Shown piece by piece: positions 45,300-57,797 of a stretch of DNA of 64,000 nt (within the stretch, counting starts at the first letter, position 1; each line of letters begins with the position of its first letter). The notes under the pieces were generated by a model, which saw only the letters and a program-made list of their open reading frames with translations, made no database searches and was not told where the DNA came from. The DNA is from Laguncularia racemosa (taxonomy: Eukaryota; Streptophyta; Magnoliopsida; Myrtales; Combretaceae). A program made the position numbers and the translations under genes. The DNA is taken from contig JBBMOL010000018.1 in NCBI GenBank assembly GCA_037954665.1, positions 2,356,001 through 2,420,000 on the forward strand, given 5' to 3'.

Positions 45300-45604
45300 T
45301 AGATAAAGAGATTCACCATGTGTAGTGGTTACCTTGAGGAACTTAATATTTGGTGCACAATTAATAATTTATGTAATGATGATGCTTATCAATTCTCATC
45401 ATAATCAAAGTATGTTGAGGTACGTACTGTAATGTGAGTTTGGGAAGAGGATATGCTGTTTCTTATATTAATAGTAATATTAGTGTTGTTGTGTATTAAT
45501 CTATTGTTGTTCTATCACATGAACCATAGGTATAGAACTTTAAATGATGATGTAAGCTTTTATATATATCTATATATATCATACATTCACAATATATTGA
45601 TAAT

Positions 45605-45853
45605 ATGGATATTAATAGGATTGAAGATATAATATTAAGAGACAAAAATGAAGATGTTGTCATTAATATGACATTTCACACATTATTTGAAGGTCATGCA
45701 TATTATAAAATGAATATTATTGCTAACCTCATTACTAAAATTGAATGAGAACTTAGTATTCTAGAATTAGAAAATAAGTTGAGTATGGTAGGATGTCTTA
45801 AAGGTATTTATAACAAAAAGAATAAAGATATCGTCAACAATACTCCCCCATAA
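45605..45853 (+). pseudogene. Unrecognised 83-codon frame with one internal TGA
   Basis: An ATG at 45605 opens a frame of 47 codons to a TGA at 45746-45748. The same frame then continues for 34 codons to TAA at 45851-45853. The product would be hydrophilic, with an acidic start and a lysine-rich end. The composition looks more protein-like than chance frames nearby, but I recognise no domain. It may be a fragment of a decayed element. Confidence 0.25.
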
Positions 45854-47576
45854 GGAATATGTGACAAGGATAATGTAGTAATATCGAAAGCATTGATTAT
45901 TAAGGAAATGAAATATTTCATGACAACTATATAACTAATTGAAATTTATTAGTCAGTTACTAGTGGAAGCCTACTAGAATAGATACACCATATCTTAAAA
46001 ACATTATCTTCATTTTAGGTATAGATGTCGAACCATAAAGGAATTAGCTATACCTCATGTGAGATTTTGAGTTAACTAATAGAAAACATAGAAATAGGAG
46101 ACTTGGCTACACCATATGCATCAAAATTGACTTAGGAGAAATTGGCTAACCTATTGATTCAAAATCTAAGATTTAAAGATCTTAAATAAAAGTAGGCTCC
46201 TTAAGCTTCAAAGCAACTATTTATTCAAAATAAAATGAATAAACAACATTAATTTAGAGTTTAGGTTATAACTGGAAATTAAGCAAACTATGGTAGATGA
46301 TTAACTTATTCAAGAGGCTTAGCTCCTCTAAATACTTATATAAATCTTCTTATCTCTTAGGAAACTCAATTGTAAATTCAAGGACTTTTCAAAAATTGTG
46401 CCAAGTGAGCAATAATGCCTAGGTAGGGGAGTTCTAATGATCTACTATTTGCTTCCTACTTATAAATTGCATGTTGTTTGACTGATTGCCAATGATCGTA
46501 TGATTGAATGACTAGCTACCTTTTATGCTATCATCTATGTGATTGCCTTATTAATCTATAAATTTAAATTCATATCTAAAATAATTGGATATACCTATTG
46601 TATTTCTATGACCCAACAAGTAGACAAAGAGGAGTATAAAGTGTTCAACTTATACCAAATATTTTTAAAACGCTTTCTAAATCCTTTTGAAATGTTTTTG
46701 TAAAGCTTTTATTTAAAACCCCAGTATGTGCTCTTATAAGTCAATATTCATAAAACCTTGGTATGTGCTCTCAAGGCTACCAATGGAAATTTTATCTAAA
46801 ACCTATGTGTGTGCTCTCGAGGTTGCTGATGATAATTTTATTAAAATTGATTTTGTTAAGGTAAAGCTATAAAAATATCTCGATTGAGGTCTATTTGGCA
46901 TATTGATTGATTAATTGATAGTGTATACCCCGGAGTTGGGATCACCTAGTTTGACCCTTGTAGCAATCTTTTCACAATTGAGGGTAATTATTAAGTTTAT
47001 CCAGTGGGACTAAGCTTGCAAACAGCCTTATATGGATAAAGTGAGGTGCTCCATGTGATTTAGTATAGAGGATAATTGACGTGTAGACAATGCAAATCTA
47101 CACCTTCGATGGTTTTAGACTCCCATAGATGTGTTGCTTATATTCTTTGAGTATGCATTCATTTTGTGTATAGATAGATTTCATATGGTATTAATTAATA
47201 CTTGATAACTTGCTTGAATGGTAATAGTGAGGGATAAACTCTAAGTTATGGTTTGCTCACCCCTTAATAATCTCTCTTGTAGGTTATTTTAAAGTTGGGA
47301 ATAGGCTAGGATTAGAGTAATGAATGTTCCTGACACGGGTCTTGAGAGGGATGGGTGTAGACTTTAGAGTAGATTTAAACTGAAGTTAGATTGATAGATA
47401 AAATGTTAAGATCTGTCTTCTCTTTTATTTCAAAAACTTTATATTTTCAAAACTCATTTGAATTTTTTTTAACTATCTTATTTTATGAAATAATAGAGGA
47501 TATCGAGTCTATGCGATTCTAGTGAATTGTGATATATCAATTTTTATAGTTATTTTCATCATTATCAATTATATAT
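45854..47576. other. Unrecognised sequence, possibly old LTR material
   Basis: No coding region. Short diverged repeats of TATGTGTGCTCTCGAGG type occur at 46720-46850. A moderately GC-rich part (46920-47350) has the look of retrotransposon LTR sequence, but I cannot define ends. Confidence 0.35.
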
Positions 47577-48570
47577 ATTATTGTCGAGTCTAATTTTTCT
47601 AATTCGATTTACGTTAAACCCTGGCCCATTTAATGTAAATCCTCGACTGAAATTAGAAAACAAAGTATTAAAAAAAAAGAAGAAAAAGGAGTCACCACTC
47701 GTTCAAAATTGGGAAAAATGTTAAATTGAGACTAATTGAGTGGATTAGTCTTAATTTGACTACTACTTTAAGTAAAAAAAAAAAAAATTATGCTAGAAAT
47801 TTTTTAGTTCGAGGGCTATCTTATTAAAACTTGACATTACCACTTTTCAACCTTTCAAATTCTCTTTTCTTTTTTTTTTTTAAAAAAAGAAAGAAATGAA
47901 TGAAAAAAAAATGAAGAAGAGAAATAAAAGAAAACAATTTTTTTTTTAAATGAGGTCACCCTAAGGGTGCCTACGTACCCAATGCTCGGGATCAGACCTA
48001 TCATAGTTCACATAGTTTTTTTCTTTTTTTAAATAAAACAAACTTTTTAGAAACATTTATGAATAATTATAAAAAAATGTATTTAAAATATATTTTTTAG
48101 AGAATAAAAGAAAATAATTTTTTAATATTTTAAAAAATAAATTAAGAAAACGTTTATAACTTTTTTCAGGAATCTAAAATATCTTGAAAATACATATAAA
48201 CTAAAAGAAGTTTTATTTTAATCTAAATATTTTAAAAAATTATTTTAAAATGTCTTGAAAAATATATGTATATAATAACTAAAAAAGATTTTTTTTTATT
48301 TTTTTTAAAAACAATTGTTCTAAAAATATTGATTAAAAAAATACAGACCTGGGTTGAATCCGATGACCACAGTGGTGAGACAACGAAGGACAATAGCAAG
48401 ACAGTGTCGATCGAAGCTTCCAAGAGTGGGAACATGACTAGATCGATGGAGTGGATTGATTGGGGAAGAAAGAAAAAGAAAAATGAGAGAGAGAATGTTG
48501 CTAGATTTTTTTTTTTTTTTGCAAGCCTCTCCCCAAAAAAACAACCCCTTTCTAATAATTTAGAACTCCA

Positions 48571-48576
48571 TTTATA
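48571..48576 (-). promoter_or_regulatory. TATA box, Ogre 3' LTR
   Basis: CACCTATAAATGGAG on the minus strand; conserved in the other LTR at 60395-60400. Confidence 0.6.
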
Positions 48577-48880
48577 GGTGAATTTGGGTTAAACGGTTGT
48601 AGGAGAAGAAAGGTTGAAGGTTAGAGATTTTCATTATTGCGAAAACATTTTTTTAATTTCTTTTATTAATGATTTTATTGCACTTTAATTTGATTTTGAA
48701 AGTTATTTGCTTCTTAAATTATGTTGTTTGATCTTCTGTAAGCTTTGAAACATTAAAAGAAAGAAAGAAAAAATGCGAGCTCCTTGTAGTCTTCAATGGC
48801 GGACAAGTTGAGGGTAGAAGATGATGAAAATGTGGGTTTAACTTATGTTTTTCGTTGTAACAAAAATGGAAAAAAAAAAA

Positions 48881-48934
48881 GGATTCGAACTTAGGACTAG
48901 GGGGAGTTGTGTGTATGTGTGTTCTGTTAGGCCA
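48881..48934 (-). promoter_or_regulatory. tRNA-like A and B boxes in Ogre U3
   Basis: On the minus strand TGGCCTAACAGA (48934-48923) fits the Pol III A-box consensus at about 10 of 12 positions, and AGTTCGAATCC (48891-48881) fits the B box at about 10 of 11. They are about 30 bases apart and a run of Ts follows at 48880-48871, as a Pol III terminator would. The 5' LTR carries the same boxes at 60825-60876. This may be a captured tRNA-derived SINE head. Confidence 0.45.
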
Positions 48935-49078
48935 TTGGCTTGTGCCTCAATCATATAATGTAACTAAATTGTATTTATTCTAGCTTATTTATACAAAATA
49001 AAATAAAAAAAATAATAAAAATAAGAATAATAAATAATAATAATAATAAATAATAAATAAATAAATGGTGTGTTTATA

Positions 49079-49091
49079 GTTGCTCCTCTTT
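49079..49091 (-). other. Ogre polypurine tract
   Basis: AAAGAGGAGCAAC on the minus strand, directly against the 3' LTR. Confidence 0.65.
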
Positions 49092-49218
49092 GTGATAAAG
49101 CTCAAAAAAAAAATTTACTACAAAGACCAAAGAGATACACCATTTTTGCCTATCAGTGTACTTTGAACAGCTATAGAAATATTTCAATGAATTAGCAAGA
49201 GATGTCTAAGATGGTGTT

Positions 49219-49865
49219 TTATGGGTTGATTATCTTGTATTGGGAAGCGTCTTCATAGATTAGTAAACCTAATAAGGGAGGAATTTTAGGATAGTACCCC
49301 TATGGGCTAACTAATTTATATGAGAAAGCATCTATTATAGACTAGCAATCCTGAAAATGATTTTTTGAGAAAGCGTACCTATAAGCTAACTCATTTTTAT
49401 AAGAAAGCATCTATTATAGATTAGCAATCTTAAAAACAATTTTTGAGCAAGTACTCTTATGGGTTGACTAATTTTTATAGGAAAGCGTTTATTATAGACT
49501 AGCAATCCTAAAAATGATTTTTGAGTAAGTGCTTCTTATGGGCTGACTAATTTTATAGGAAAACATCTTATTATAGACTAGTAATCCTATAAATGATTTT
49601 TGAGCTAGTGCCCCTATGGGCTGACTAATTTTATAGGAAAGCGTTTATTATGAACTAGCAACCCTAAAAATGATTTTTGGGAGAGTGCTCCTGTGGGCTT
49701 ACTAATTTTAAAGAAAATTGCCTGTTACGGACTAGCAATCTTAAAAATGATTTTTAAGCAAGTGCCCCTATGGGCTGACTAATTTTATAATAAAGCATCT
49801 TATTACAAACTAGTAATCCTAAAAATGATTTTTGAAAAAATGTCTCTATAGGTTGACTATCCTAA
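49219..49865 (-). repeat. Tandem array, 78-bp unit, about nine copies, in Ogre 3' UTR
   Basis: The word CTATGGGCTGACTAATTTTA, with variants, recurs at about 49220, 49303, 49379, 49456, 49536, 49613, 49691, 49768 and 49847. Most spacings are 76-80 bp. GACTAGCAATCCTAAAAATG words alternate with it. It lies between integrase and the 3' LTR, where Tat-lineage elements are known to carry variable tandem repeats. Confidence 0.9.
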
Positions 49866-50431
49866 AGCCTATTAAAATTTAACTACATATGCATGACAAA
49901 TTTTTAATAGTGAAGAATTTTACCTGGTTTTGCTGATAGCGCCTAAACAATGAACCCTCTTTCTTGAAGTTCAACACACACATTTACTTATCTCTTTCTT
50001 GAATCAACTCCTCCTATCGTTGGATCAACTGTATTTATGTGATATTCACTTCCACTCTTAGAATTTCAACTCTTCCAATCCATTTTGATCAAATTATCTC
50101 TACTCCCATTATTTGGGACTCCAACTTGAAATAACAAAAGAAAATCCTTTTCGAAAAAGATGAAACCATGATGGAGTATTTGAAGAGCTTTCATTATTCA
50201 TTATTGTTTTATTCCTCATAGCTTCTCTCGTGTTTGAGTGTATAAGGCAAAATAGGAGTAAAGAAGAAAGAAACTTATCGATGAGGAGGGAGATGATCAA
50301 TCCGATGACTAATGGGGATATCCACTTTACACGTAAATAGTAAAAATTAAACCATAAAGAGACCAATGATGTTTTCAATAAACTCAAGTAAGATTCCATT
50401 GATTCATCAAAGATATTACATTTTAACTGCA

Positions 50432-51780
50432 TTAGAATTTACAAGGTCCTTCAAATCTGGACCGTGCATATGTGACAAAATTAATGCCCTTCCAGATAAC
50501 ACTCTCTTTGCAGGATATGACCCTTATAATTAGGAGTAAACTTCTTTCAAAATTTTGTACATTTGGGAGGATCTTCTTTAAAACTAAGTCACTCTTTTGG
50601 AAACTTTGTGGTTTCACTTTTTTTTTTTTATTAAAGGATCTAATCATTCTTTGTTGGTAAGATTGGCCATGGCATAATGTTGTTAATCTCTTTGCATCAA
50701 TTAGACTCAATTAGTTAACTCATTTTTTCACCCAATCAACTTCATCTAGTTGAGTTTTTGACAATACCATAAGTGATGGAATCTCAACTTCAACTGGTAA
50801 CACAACTTTAGTACCATACTAAAGAGTAAAGGGTAGCTCCTGTTAATGTTTCGATGGAGGTCCAATAGGCCATGAGTGCAAAGGTTAGCATCTCATGCTA
50901 GTCTTTATAAGTAACGACTATCTTCTCAATAATCCATTTGATATTTTTATTAGCCACTTCTACAGCTCCATTCATTTGTGGTTAATATGGAGTAGAATTT
51001 TTATGATTGATTTCAAAATGTTGGCATAATTCCACCTTGAGCTTGTTGTTGAGGTTCGTGCCATTATTTGTAATAATTAACTCAAGAGATCTATATTGAG
51101 CAATAATGTCCCTTTTGATGAATTTGACCACCACTCCTTTGGTAACATTAATATATGAAGAAGCATTAATCCATTTGGCAAAATAATTGATTGTCACTAA
51201 TATGAATCGATGACCATTGGATGATTTTAGATTACTTAGCCCAATTATGTCTAAACCCCACATAGAGAATGGCCATGGTGAAGAAAGTATATGAAGTTCT
51301 AGAGGAGGGGCATTTATTTTGTTGGCTTAAATTTGACATAGATGACAACGTCTTACATGTTTGATGTGGTCGGATTCCATAGTTAACCAGTAATAACCCA
51401 ATCTCATGATCTTCTTGGCTAGCATGTAGTTGTTCATGTGAGGACCACATATTCCTTCATGTACCTCTTTCATAAGGGTATCTGCTTCTTTCTCATCCAC
51501 ACATCTTAATAATGTGCTATTAAATGATTGCTTAGCTAGTGTAGATCCACTTAACAAAACATGACTTGCCAATCTTTTAAGCATTTTTTTTTTGTCTTTT
51601 TTGTTAGCTTTTTTCAGATATCTTCCTTCTTGAAGTAAGATCTTGATGTCATAATACCAAGGCTTATCATCTTGCATTCCTTCAATAGTTAAACAAAAAG
51701 CAGGCTTATCTTCAATCTCAATCATGAGAGGTTGGATTTCTATCCTTTTTGTTATTTAAATCAAAGATGCTAATGTAGCT
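50432..51780 (-). pseudogene. Ogre integrase
   Basis: N-terminal HHCC zinc module: HEGICGPH near 51450 and CHLCQ near 51330. The DDE core starts around DIIGLSNLKSSNGHRF (51255). The second catalytic site reads IITNNGTN near 51070 where an aspartate is expected, so Asp is replaced by Asn. NGAVE near 50970 keeps the glutamate. The C-terminal part continues through 50710-50432 (KSDLVLKKILP segment). Stops and frame changes occur near 51230, 50985 and 50711. The enzyme would be inactive. Confidence 0.85.
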
Positions 51781-51879
51781 AGGGCATCATGAAACTGATT
51801 TTACCACCTTGGTACATATGTGAATGTGATCTCTCTAAACTTCCCTATTAACTGTGACAAGTGCAAGTGATAAGGTACC

Positions 51880-52300
51880 AATTTTGGGTCTTTCCTCTTA
51901 TACTCTCCTCGAGCTTAACAAATGATGAGTGAGGAGTCCCCATATACTTCTAATTCATGAATTCCTATACCCAAAGCCATTTTGAGACCTAAAATGCATG
52001 CTTCGTATTCTGCAATATTGTTAGTATATGGAAACATGACCCTCGTTGCTATAGGGAATTGGTTACCTTCAGGTGAAACTAGCACTGCTCCTATTCCACA
52101 GCCAAATACATTGGCTACTCCATTAACGTACAATTTCCATTTGAGAATCTTTTCTTTTTTAGAATTAAGATCATTTTCAGTCACCAATGTATCTTCATCT
52201 GGAAGTTGTGTTTGTGATTCTTGGGAAATTCCTTCAAGTGGATGCTTAGCCAATTGATCAGCTACAGCTTACCCTTTAACTGAACTTTAATTCATGTAGG
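51880..52300 (-). pseudogene. Ogre second RNase H (aRNH-type)
   Basis: A 112-codon open segment (52253-51915) holds an RNase H fold: YVNGVANVFGCGIGAVL (first acidic strand, with Asn where Asp is usual), NNIAEYEACILGLKMAL (helix with the catalytic Glu) and LEVYGDSSLII (third acidic residue). Position just before integrase and this sequence style match the additional RNase H of Tat-lineage elements. Confidence 0.83.
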
Positions 52301-52309
52301 TGATATCGA

Positions 52310-53860
52310 ATTCAAATAATAACATTTCCCATTTACAAATCCTACTAATTAGAGCCAGTTTATTTGCCAAATACTTCAGGGGATCATGTCTTGTTAATAA
52401 CTCAATTGAATAGTAAAGTGTGTAATTTTTGAGTCAATGCATAACCTAAACTAATGCACAACATATCCTTTCTACTTTAGAGTATTTTTGTTCCCCTTTA
52501 GTAAATTTCTTATTCAGGTAGTCAATGGCTCGTTCCTTTCCCCTTTCATCCTTCTAGCTAAGCATATACCCTGTAAATTCAGTTAATATTATCAAGTATA
52601 AGAATAAGGGCTTTCCAAGGATAGGGGTTACCAATACAGGAGATTTCATGAGATATTGTTTAATTTCCATAAACGCTTCTTCACATTCTTCATTCCATTT
52701 TATGACAATATTTTTCTTTAGTAGCTTGAACAAAGGGCGGCATTTATTTGTGAGTTGTGAGATGAACTGAGCAATGCAATTTAGACACCCAAGGACAGTC
52801 CTCCAACTTCTTTAAGTGTACATGGAGGCAACATTTCCAGTATTGTTTGAATTTATTTAAGTCCACCTTGGTACCCTTTTGATTGACTATGAAACCTAGT
52901 AATTTCCTAGAGATAACTCCAAAAGTTCATTTTTCTGGGTTAAGTTTTGGTTGGTACTTCCTTAACCATTTAAACAGCTTTTTCAGAGTGTCTATATGGT
53001 CTTTCCCTTCTTTGGATTTAGCGATCAAGTTGTCAACATAAACCTCAATTTCTTAGTGCACCATATCATAAAAAAAATGCAACTATCATTCTTTGATAAG
53101 TTGACCTAGCATTTTTAAGACCAAAGGGCATAAACTTGTAACTAAAGGTACCTCAAGCTGTGATGAAGGTTGTCTTAGTCTTATCTTCTTTTGACATCTT
53201 GATTTGGTTATACCTTGAGAAACCATCAATGAATGAGAAAAGATGGTTTTTAGTGGTATTATCTACTAAGACATCTATGTGAGGTAAAGGGAAGTTATCT
53301 TTTGGTGTTGCTTGATTTAAGTATCGAGAATCTACACATATACGAAGTTTCCCATTTTTCTTTATTATTAGGACTATGTTAGCTACCCACTTAAGATAAT
53401 CTGACACCTGAATAAACCCAACCTTCAATAATTGCTTAATTTCTTCCTTGATTTTTAGTAAAATATCAAGTCGAAATCACCTTAATTTTTTTTTTTTGGG
53501 TTTTATGTTTTCTTGTGTAGGTAACTTATGAACCATGATTGATGGCTCATGTCCAGGTGTATCTTAATAAGACCATGTGAATACATCAAGGTATTAAGAC
53601 AATAGCTCTATTAACCTTCCTTTTTGCACATCATTAAGATTGCCCCTAATCTTGAGATTCTTAAGGTTGTCCTCATTTCTTAAGTTGATTGTTTCAATTA
53701 ACTCATCAATGGAAATCCTAACTTGTTCATATCTTTTCCAATTCTCTTAAATTACTTTATGGTCATCAATGTCATCCCCAATGACTAACCTAGTAGGATC
53801 AAAGGTGATATTAATATTTTTACTTTCTACATGTGCGAGATATCCTTGATTTTTATCAAT
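52310..53860 (-). pseudogene. Ogre reverse transcriptase and RNase H
   Basis: RT is read in pieces: KNGKLRICVDSRYLN and NFPLPHIDVLVDN (53350-53270), FSFIDGFSRYNQIKMSKEDK (53240-53180), MPFGLKNA near 53130, and a catalytic box YVDN near 53050 where YVDD is expected. The primary RNase H follows at about 52700-52310 but is crowded with stops. A TGA lies at 53150-53152. Confidence 0.82.
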
Positions 53861-54019
53861 AGATCTAGATAAATGTATAAAGAAAAGAAATGAATAAGTA
53901 GAAGGGAAAAGATGGAACAATATTGAGGGAATGATTTAAGACTTCATTAATTTTATTTATGTGGGCTACAGTTATTGAATGAAAAGAAAAGAAAAACTCA
54001 AAAAATATTAAATCATGGT

Positions 54020-54900
54020 CCACCCCTACTCTAAAGCAGACCTATTGCTATTTAGAGGATAAGAGAACCGATTTTTAAGTGATTGGGACCTACAGGATAT
54101 GCCTGTTGATTCTTGTTGCTGCTTGATTATGAGATCATTAGAGTTGTCTTCTTTTGCAAATACCAATGTCTCAACACTGGCTAGGTGGGTGAATGTAGTT
54201 TGGATTGGTGGAAAATTCATTGGGGTACTATACAGTCTTTCTCCCTTTTTTCCTTGCTTGAACTTCATATGAAATTTTTCTTCTAGAGTTGGGATATATC
54301 CAAGACCAAATGTCCCCATTTGGCCTTCTTTAAATTACCCCTTTCTATATCCCTATTTCTCATAACTAGTAATCATACATACCTCATCAAATATCCAGAG
54401 TCTCAAGTCTTCTAGGCCTTTTTCTCCTATGTAGGGTATGGTCATTTCTTTATAAATGGCATAATCTTGTTCGCCTAAGATAGTGATGATTTGACCATTA
54501 GAAATAAATTTGACCTTTTGGTGGAGGCTAGAAGGAATGGCCTGCACTGTATGGATCCAAAGCCTCCCAAGAAGCAAGTTGAAAGACCTTGGTATGTTTA
54601 GGATTTAGAAAGGGATTTCAAATAACTGTAGGCCAATTTCTACCATCAAGTCAATTTCTCCTACAATTTCCCTCCTTGACCCATTAAAAGCCTTTCTTGT
54701 GGTAGAACTTGGTTTGATATTAGATGTATCAACATCTAGTAGGTTAAGAGTAGCTAGAGGGCATATGTTGTGAGAGAACCCATTATCAATGAAGACTCTA
54801 GAAACAATCATGTTGTTGCATTTCACCATCGTGAATAGTGGTTTGGTGTGTTGATTACCTTCTTTTCCTAATTCTTCCATTGAAAAGGATATCTAATCAA
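54020..54900 (-). pseudogene. Ogre aspartic protease
   Basis: The active-site loop reads VFIDNGFSHNICPL near 54795; Tat-lineage proteases commonly have DNGS here, so the Ser-to-Phe change is a lesion. REIVGEIDLMVEIG and MLLGRLWIHTVQAIPSSLHQKVKF (54577-54500; LGRLW instead of LGRPW) follow. A stop separates the two parts at about 54603. A glycine-rich tail segment (GTFGLGYIP) lies at 54319. Confidence 0.82.
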
Positions 54901-55680
54901 TAGCAAAAATGGAATTGACAATGTGTCCCAATTTTTCAGTAGATATTCCCTATGGCACTTTAGCTTCCCTCAAAGTTCTAAATAAGGCTTCTTTGTGAGG
55001 CTTGGAAGAAAGTAGAAGACCCATAAGAGAGATTTAGGTTAGAGTTTTTGATAATTGGTCCATGATTTTATACTCATTAGACTTGATCATCTTTGAAAAA
55101 ATCGATAGCCCTTTTTCTTCTTCTACTATCGGCTCTTTCTCACTTGATTCATCGATTTCAATTTTTTTTATGGTCTCTTCTTTAAGGCTATAAGTCCTTC
55201 ATAACTAGGTGATTCCTCTAATAATAGAACTTAAGGGTTTCTCTTGATTAATCGTCGCATAATTAAATGGGGTAGCTTTATACTTTTTAGGTGCCAAGGG
55301 AACATAGAAAGTATATTTCTTAGCTTTTGGGACTTTTTGCTCTTGTTCAGGTTCTTTGTAACATTTTAAGATCACTGGTTTTAAGTCAGGTCCTATCATG
55401 TTAATCATTTGATCATTATCCTTCTCATTATAAGGATTGTCTTTTTCTTCAAAATTAGAACCCTAACCACTTGGGGTAGGTTCTTCATGAATTGACATTT
55501 GGATGAAATAGTCAACAAAATAATCGAATTTCCCTGAATATTGTCCTAATAAACAAACTGTAAGATCACCTGCATGCCATCGTTTTCCTAACCCCTTCTA
55601 AGTTGTTATCTTCTAAGGCTTGGGAATCAACATTTCTTGAATGTAAGATGATTGGACTTTGCTTTCCAACAATAATTGAT
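54901..55680 (-). pseudogene. Ogre gag-protease linker
   Basis: Low-conservation linker with a lysine-rich open segment (55408-55205) and many stops. No domain recognised. Confidence 0.45.
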
Positions 55681-57240
55681 AGATGACTGAATTAGCTTGT
55701 GTTCTGTTGTTTGGGTTGATTGATAGTAAGAAGTCAATTTGTTGCAAGTTCCATGCTACTCAGTCTATTGGTAACCTATCTAAATCAATTTCAAGTTTAG
55801 CTGCTTCCGAAGTGATCATGTTATTGGCAGGATTGAGAAGTGGGTTATTATTTACATTGGGAGTGGATGGCTCAATGAAGTCTAGTTGCACTACCCTTAC
55901 ATAAATCAAATCCTGGATTTTATTCTTAAGTTTCTAGCATCTATTTGTAGAATGTCCTATTTGCCTCATATGGTATTCACATTTGAGATTGGGGTCATAG
56001 GTTCTTAGCTAGTATTTCTCATTGGGAATTTTAAAACTGATTAGATTATTAACTTTGAGGCTAGTGAAGACTTAGCTGAGAGGGATTGGGATTTGAGTGA
56101 ATTGTCTAGGAGGTTTGTTGATCTGGGGTTAGTTGTTTGGTTGTGTTTAGGTAGAAGTGTTTAGGGCTGGGTTTGGTGTTTGGAAGGAAAGGTGAGGAGT
56201 TGGCTTATTGTTTCTATTAGAATTAACCATGCTGATTGTGACTTCTTTTCCTTTGATATTATTTAGTGGCTTAGTTGTTGTTGTTTTAAGAGTTTCATTG
56301 ATTGTCAATTTTCTAGAGGTGATGGCATTTTCAACCCTACATCCTATAGCTACCACTTCTGCAAAACTTGAAGATGTTTGCCCAATTAGGTGGGTGAAAT
56401 ATGGTTTCTCCAATGTATTGATAAATATGGATGTAAGCTCTTTCTCAAAAATTAGGGTAACGACCTTTGTAGCTTGAGCCCTCTAACATTGAGTGTATTT
56501 TTTGAAGGACTCATTTTGCTTTTTGCAAATACTCCTTAAGTCCCATATTGAAGGAGCAACTTCATTGTTACATTTGTATTGCTCGTAGAAAGCTTGAGCT
56601 AACTTTTCCCAATTATTGATATGATTGAGGTCCAGTTATGCATACCAAGCTAGAGCAAGTCCTATAAGACTGTCTTGGAAAGTTTACACCATTAATTGGT
56701 CATACTGCATGTATTTGCTCATCTTCCGAACATATAGTCTATTGTGCATTTTTGGACATTCGATGCCATCATATTTTTCGAACTCTAGTACCTTAAATTT
56801 TTCAGGATAAGTAGTGGTATAAAAAATTATTAAGTCAGTGATCCCAGTTTGCTCATATCCATTCGATCCTTCTAGAGCCTTTATCTTATCAGCTAATCGT
56901 TAGAAAAGCTTCTTTTTTTTTTTTCCTGCTTCTTTCTATCTTTCCTCGAATTGCCTTTGTAGATCTTCAAGACTATATGAGGTTTGAGCTCTTGGTTTTG
57001 ACTCCACAAATGTTGGATTGAACCTAGGGTTAATTTCCTCATTTTTAGGGGTTGAAATCTCAATTGCTTTTCCCTTTTGACCCCCTAAATAGTCTTCCTA
57101 AACTGGTTGAGTTGATCGAAGAAGAGTCAAAATTTCCACCGAAAATTTCACTTGATCATTGAGATTTTGCACAGCTTGCTCCAACGAAACCATTCTCTAA
57201 TTAGCAGTAGTCACTGGCATTGTCATCATTGTTACTTGAC
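55681..57240 (-). pseudogene. Ogre gag
   Basis: Capsid polyprotein in broken frames. A coiled N terminus (57240-56900) precedes a retrotransposon gag domain (56830-56400: KFKVLEFEKYDGIECPK, LAQAFYEQYKCN, WDLRSICKKQNESFKKY). A nucleocapsid-like knuckle with CEYHMRQIGHSTNRC follows near 55980-55940. Stops occur at roughly one per 40-80 codons. The plus-strand frame at 56208-56477 is a shadow. Confidence 0.78.
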
Positions 57241-57797
57241 ATTTTAGCTCTGGAATGAGTGTAGTATGGACTTCTTGTGGGGATCGACTGTTTAGGTGCA
57301 ATCTTGAAACATAGATTAATCAACATTAGATCACTTGTTAGTTAAAGAATTTTTTTTTTCAATGCATGTGTCAATTCGATGTAGATATGGGGTTAACGAA
57401 TAATCTATACTGTAGTAAAATAGAAATTTTATTAATATTGCAACCTTAGAGTTAGATGACATGAATTGAAAAGGAATTACAAAAAAACTAAAATCTAAAT
57501 CTAAATCTAAATCTTCCTACAATGACATGATCCTTTTTTTTTTTTCTCTTTTGCAGGAGTTTCTAGTTCCTTGATCTTTTGCCTAACCTTTTTTAGCTAG
57601 GCTTTTAGAGCTTCACTTGTTGGTTAGATTCTTAACATCTATTCTTCCAAATATCCCCCTTTCTTTCTAAGTTTTCCATCCATATATGTCTTCATTTCAA
57701 GAGTAAGATTTGCTAGTGCAAGTTGGATTACAACTGGGGCACTATATTGTTTTTCACCTATCCTTTTGAGTTAGTGAAAAATGTACTCTTTGGTTGC

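Larger units (their letters stand above)
47582..49078 (-). repeat. Ogre 3' LTR
   Basis: 1497 bp, plus-strand ends TGTCGAGTCTAA and GTGTGTTTATA (a decayed GTGTTTACA). It contains minus-strand TATAAA at 48571-48576 and the tRNA-like boxes at 48881-48934. Confidence 0.88.

Noticed and set aside
48266..48577. 103-codon lysine-rich frame and its minus-strand partner
   Set aside because: Inside the Ogre LTR; chance frame in AT-rich DNA.
48881..48934. A true tRNA gene
   Set aside because: A and B boxes are present but no cloverleaf or acceptor stem could be drawn.
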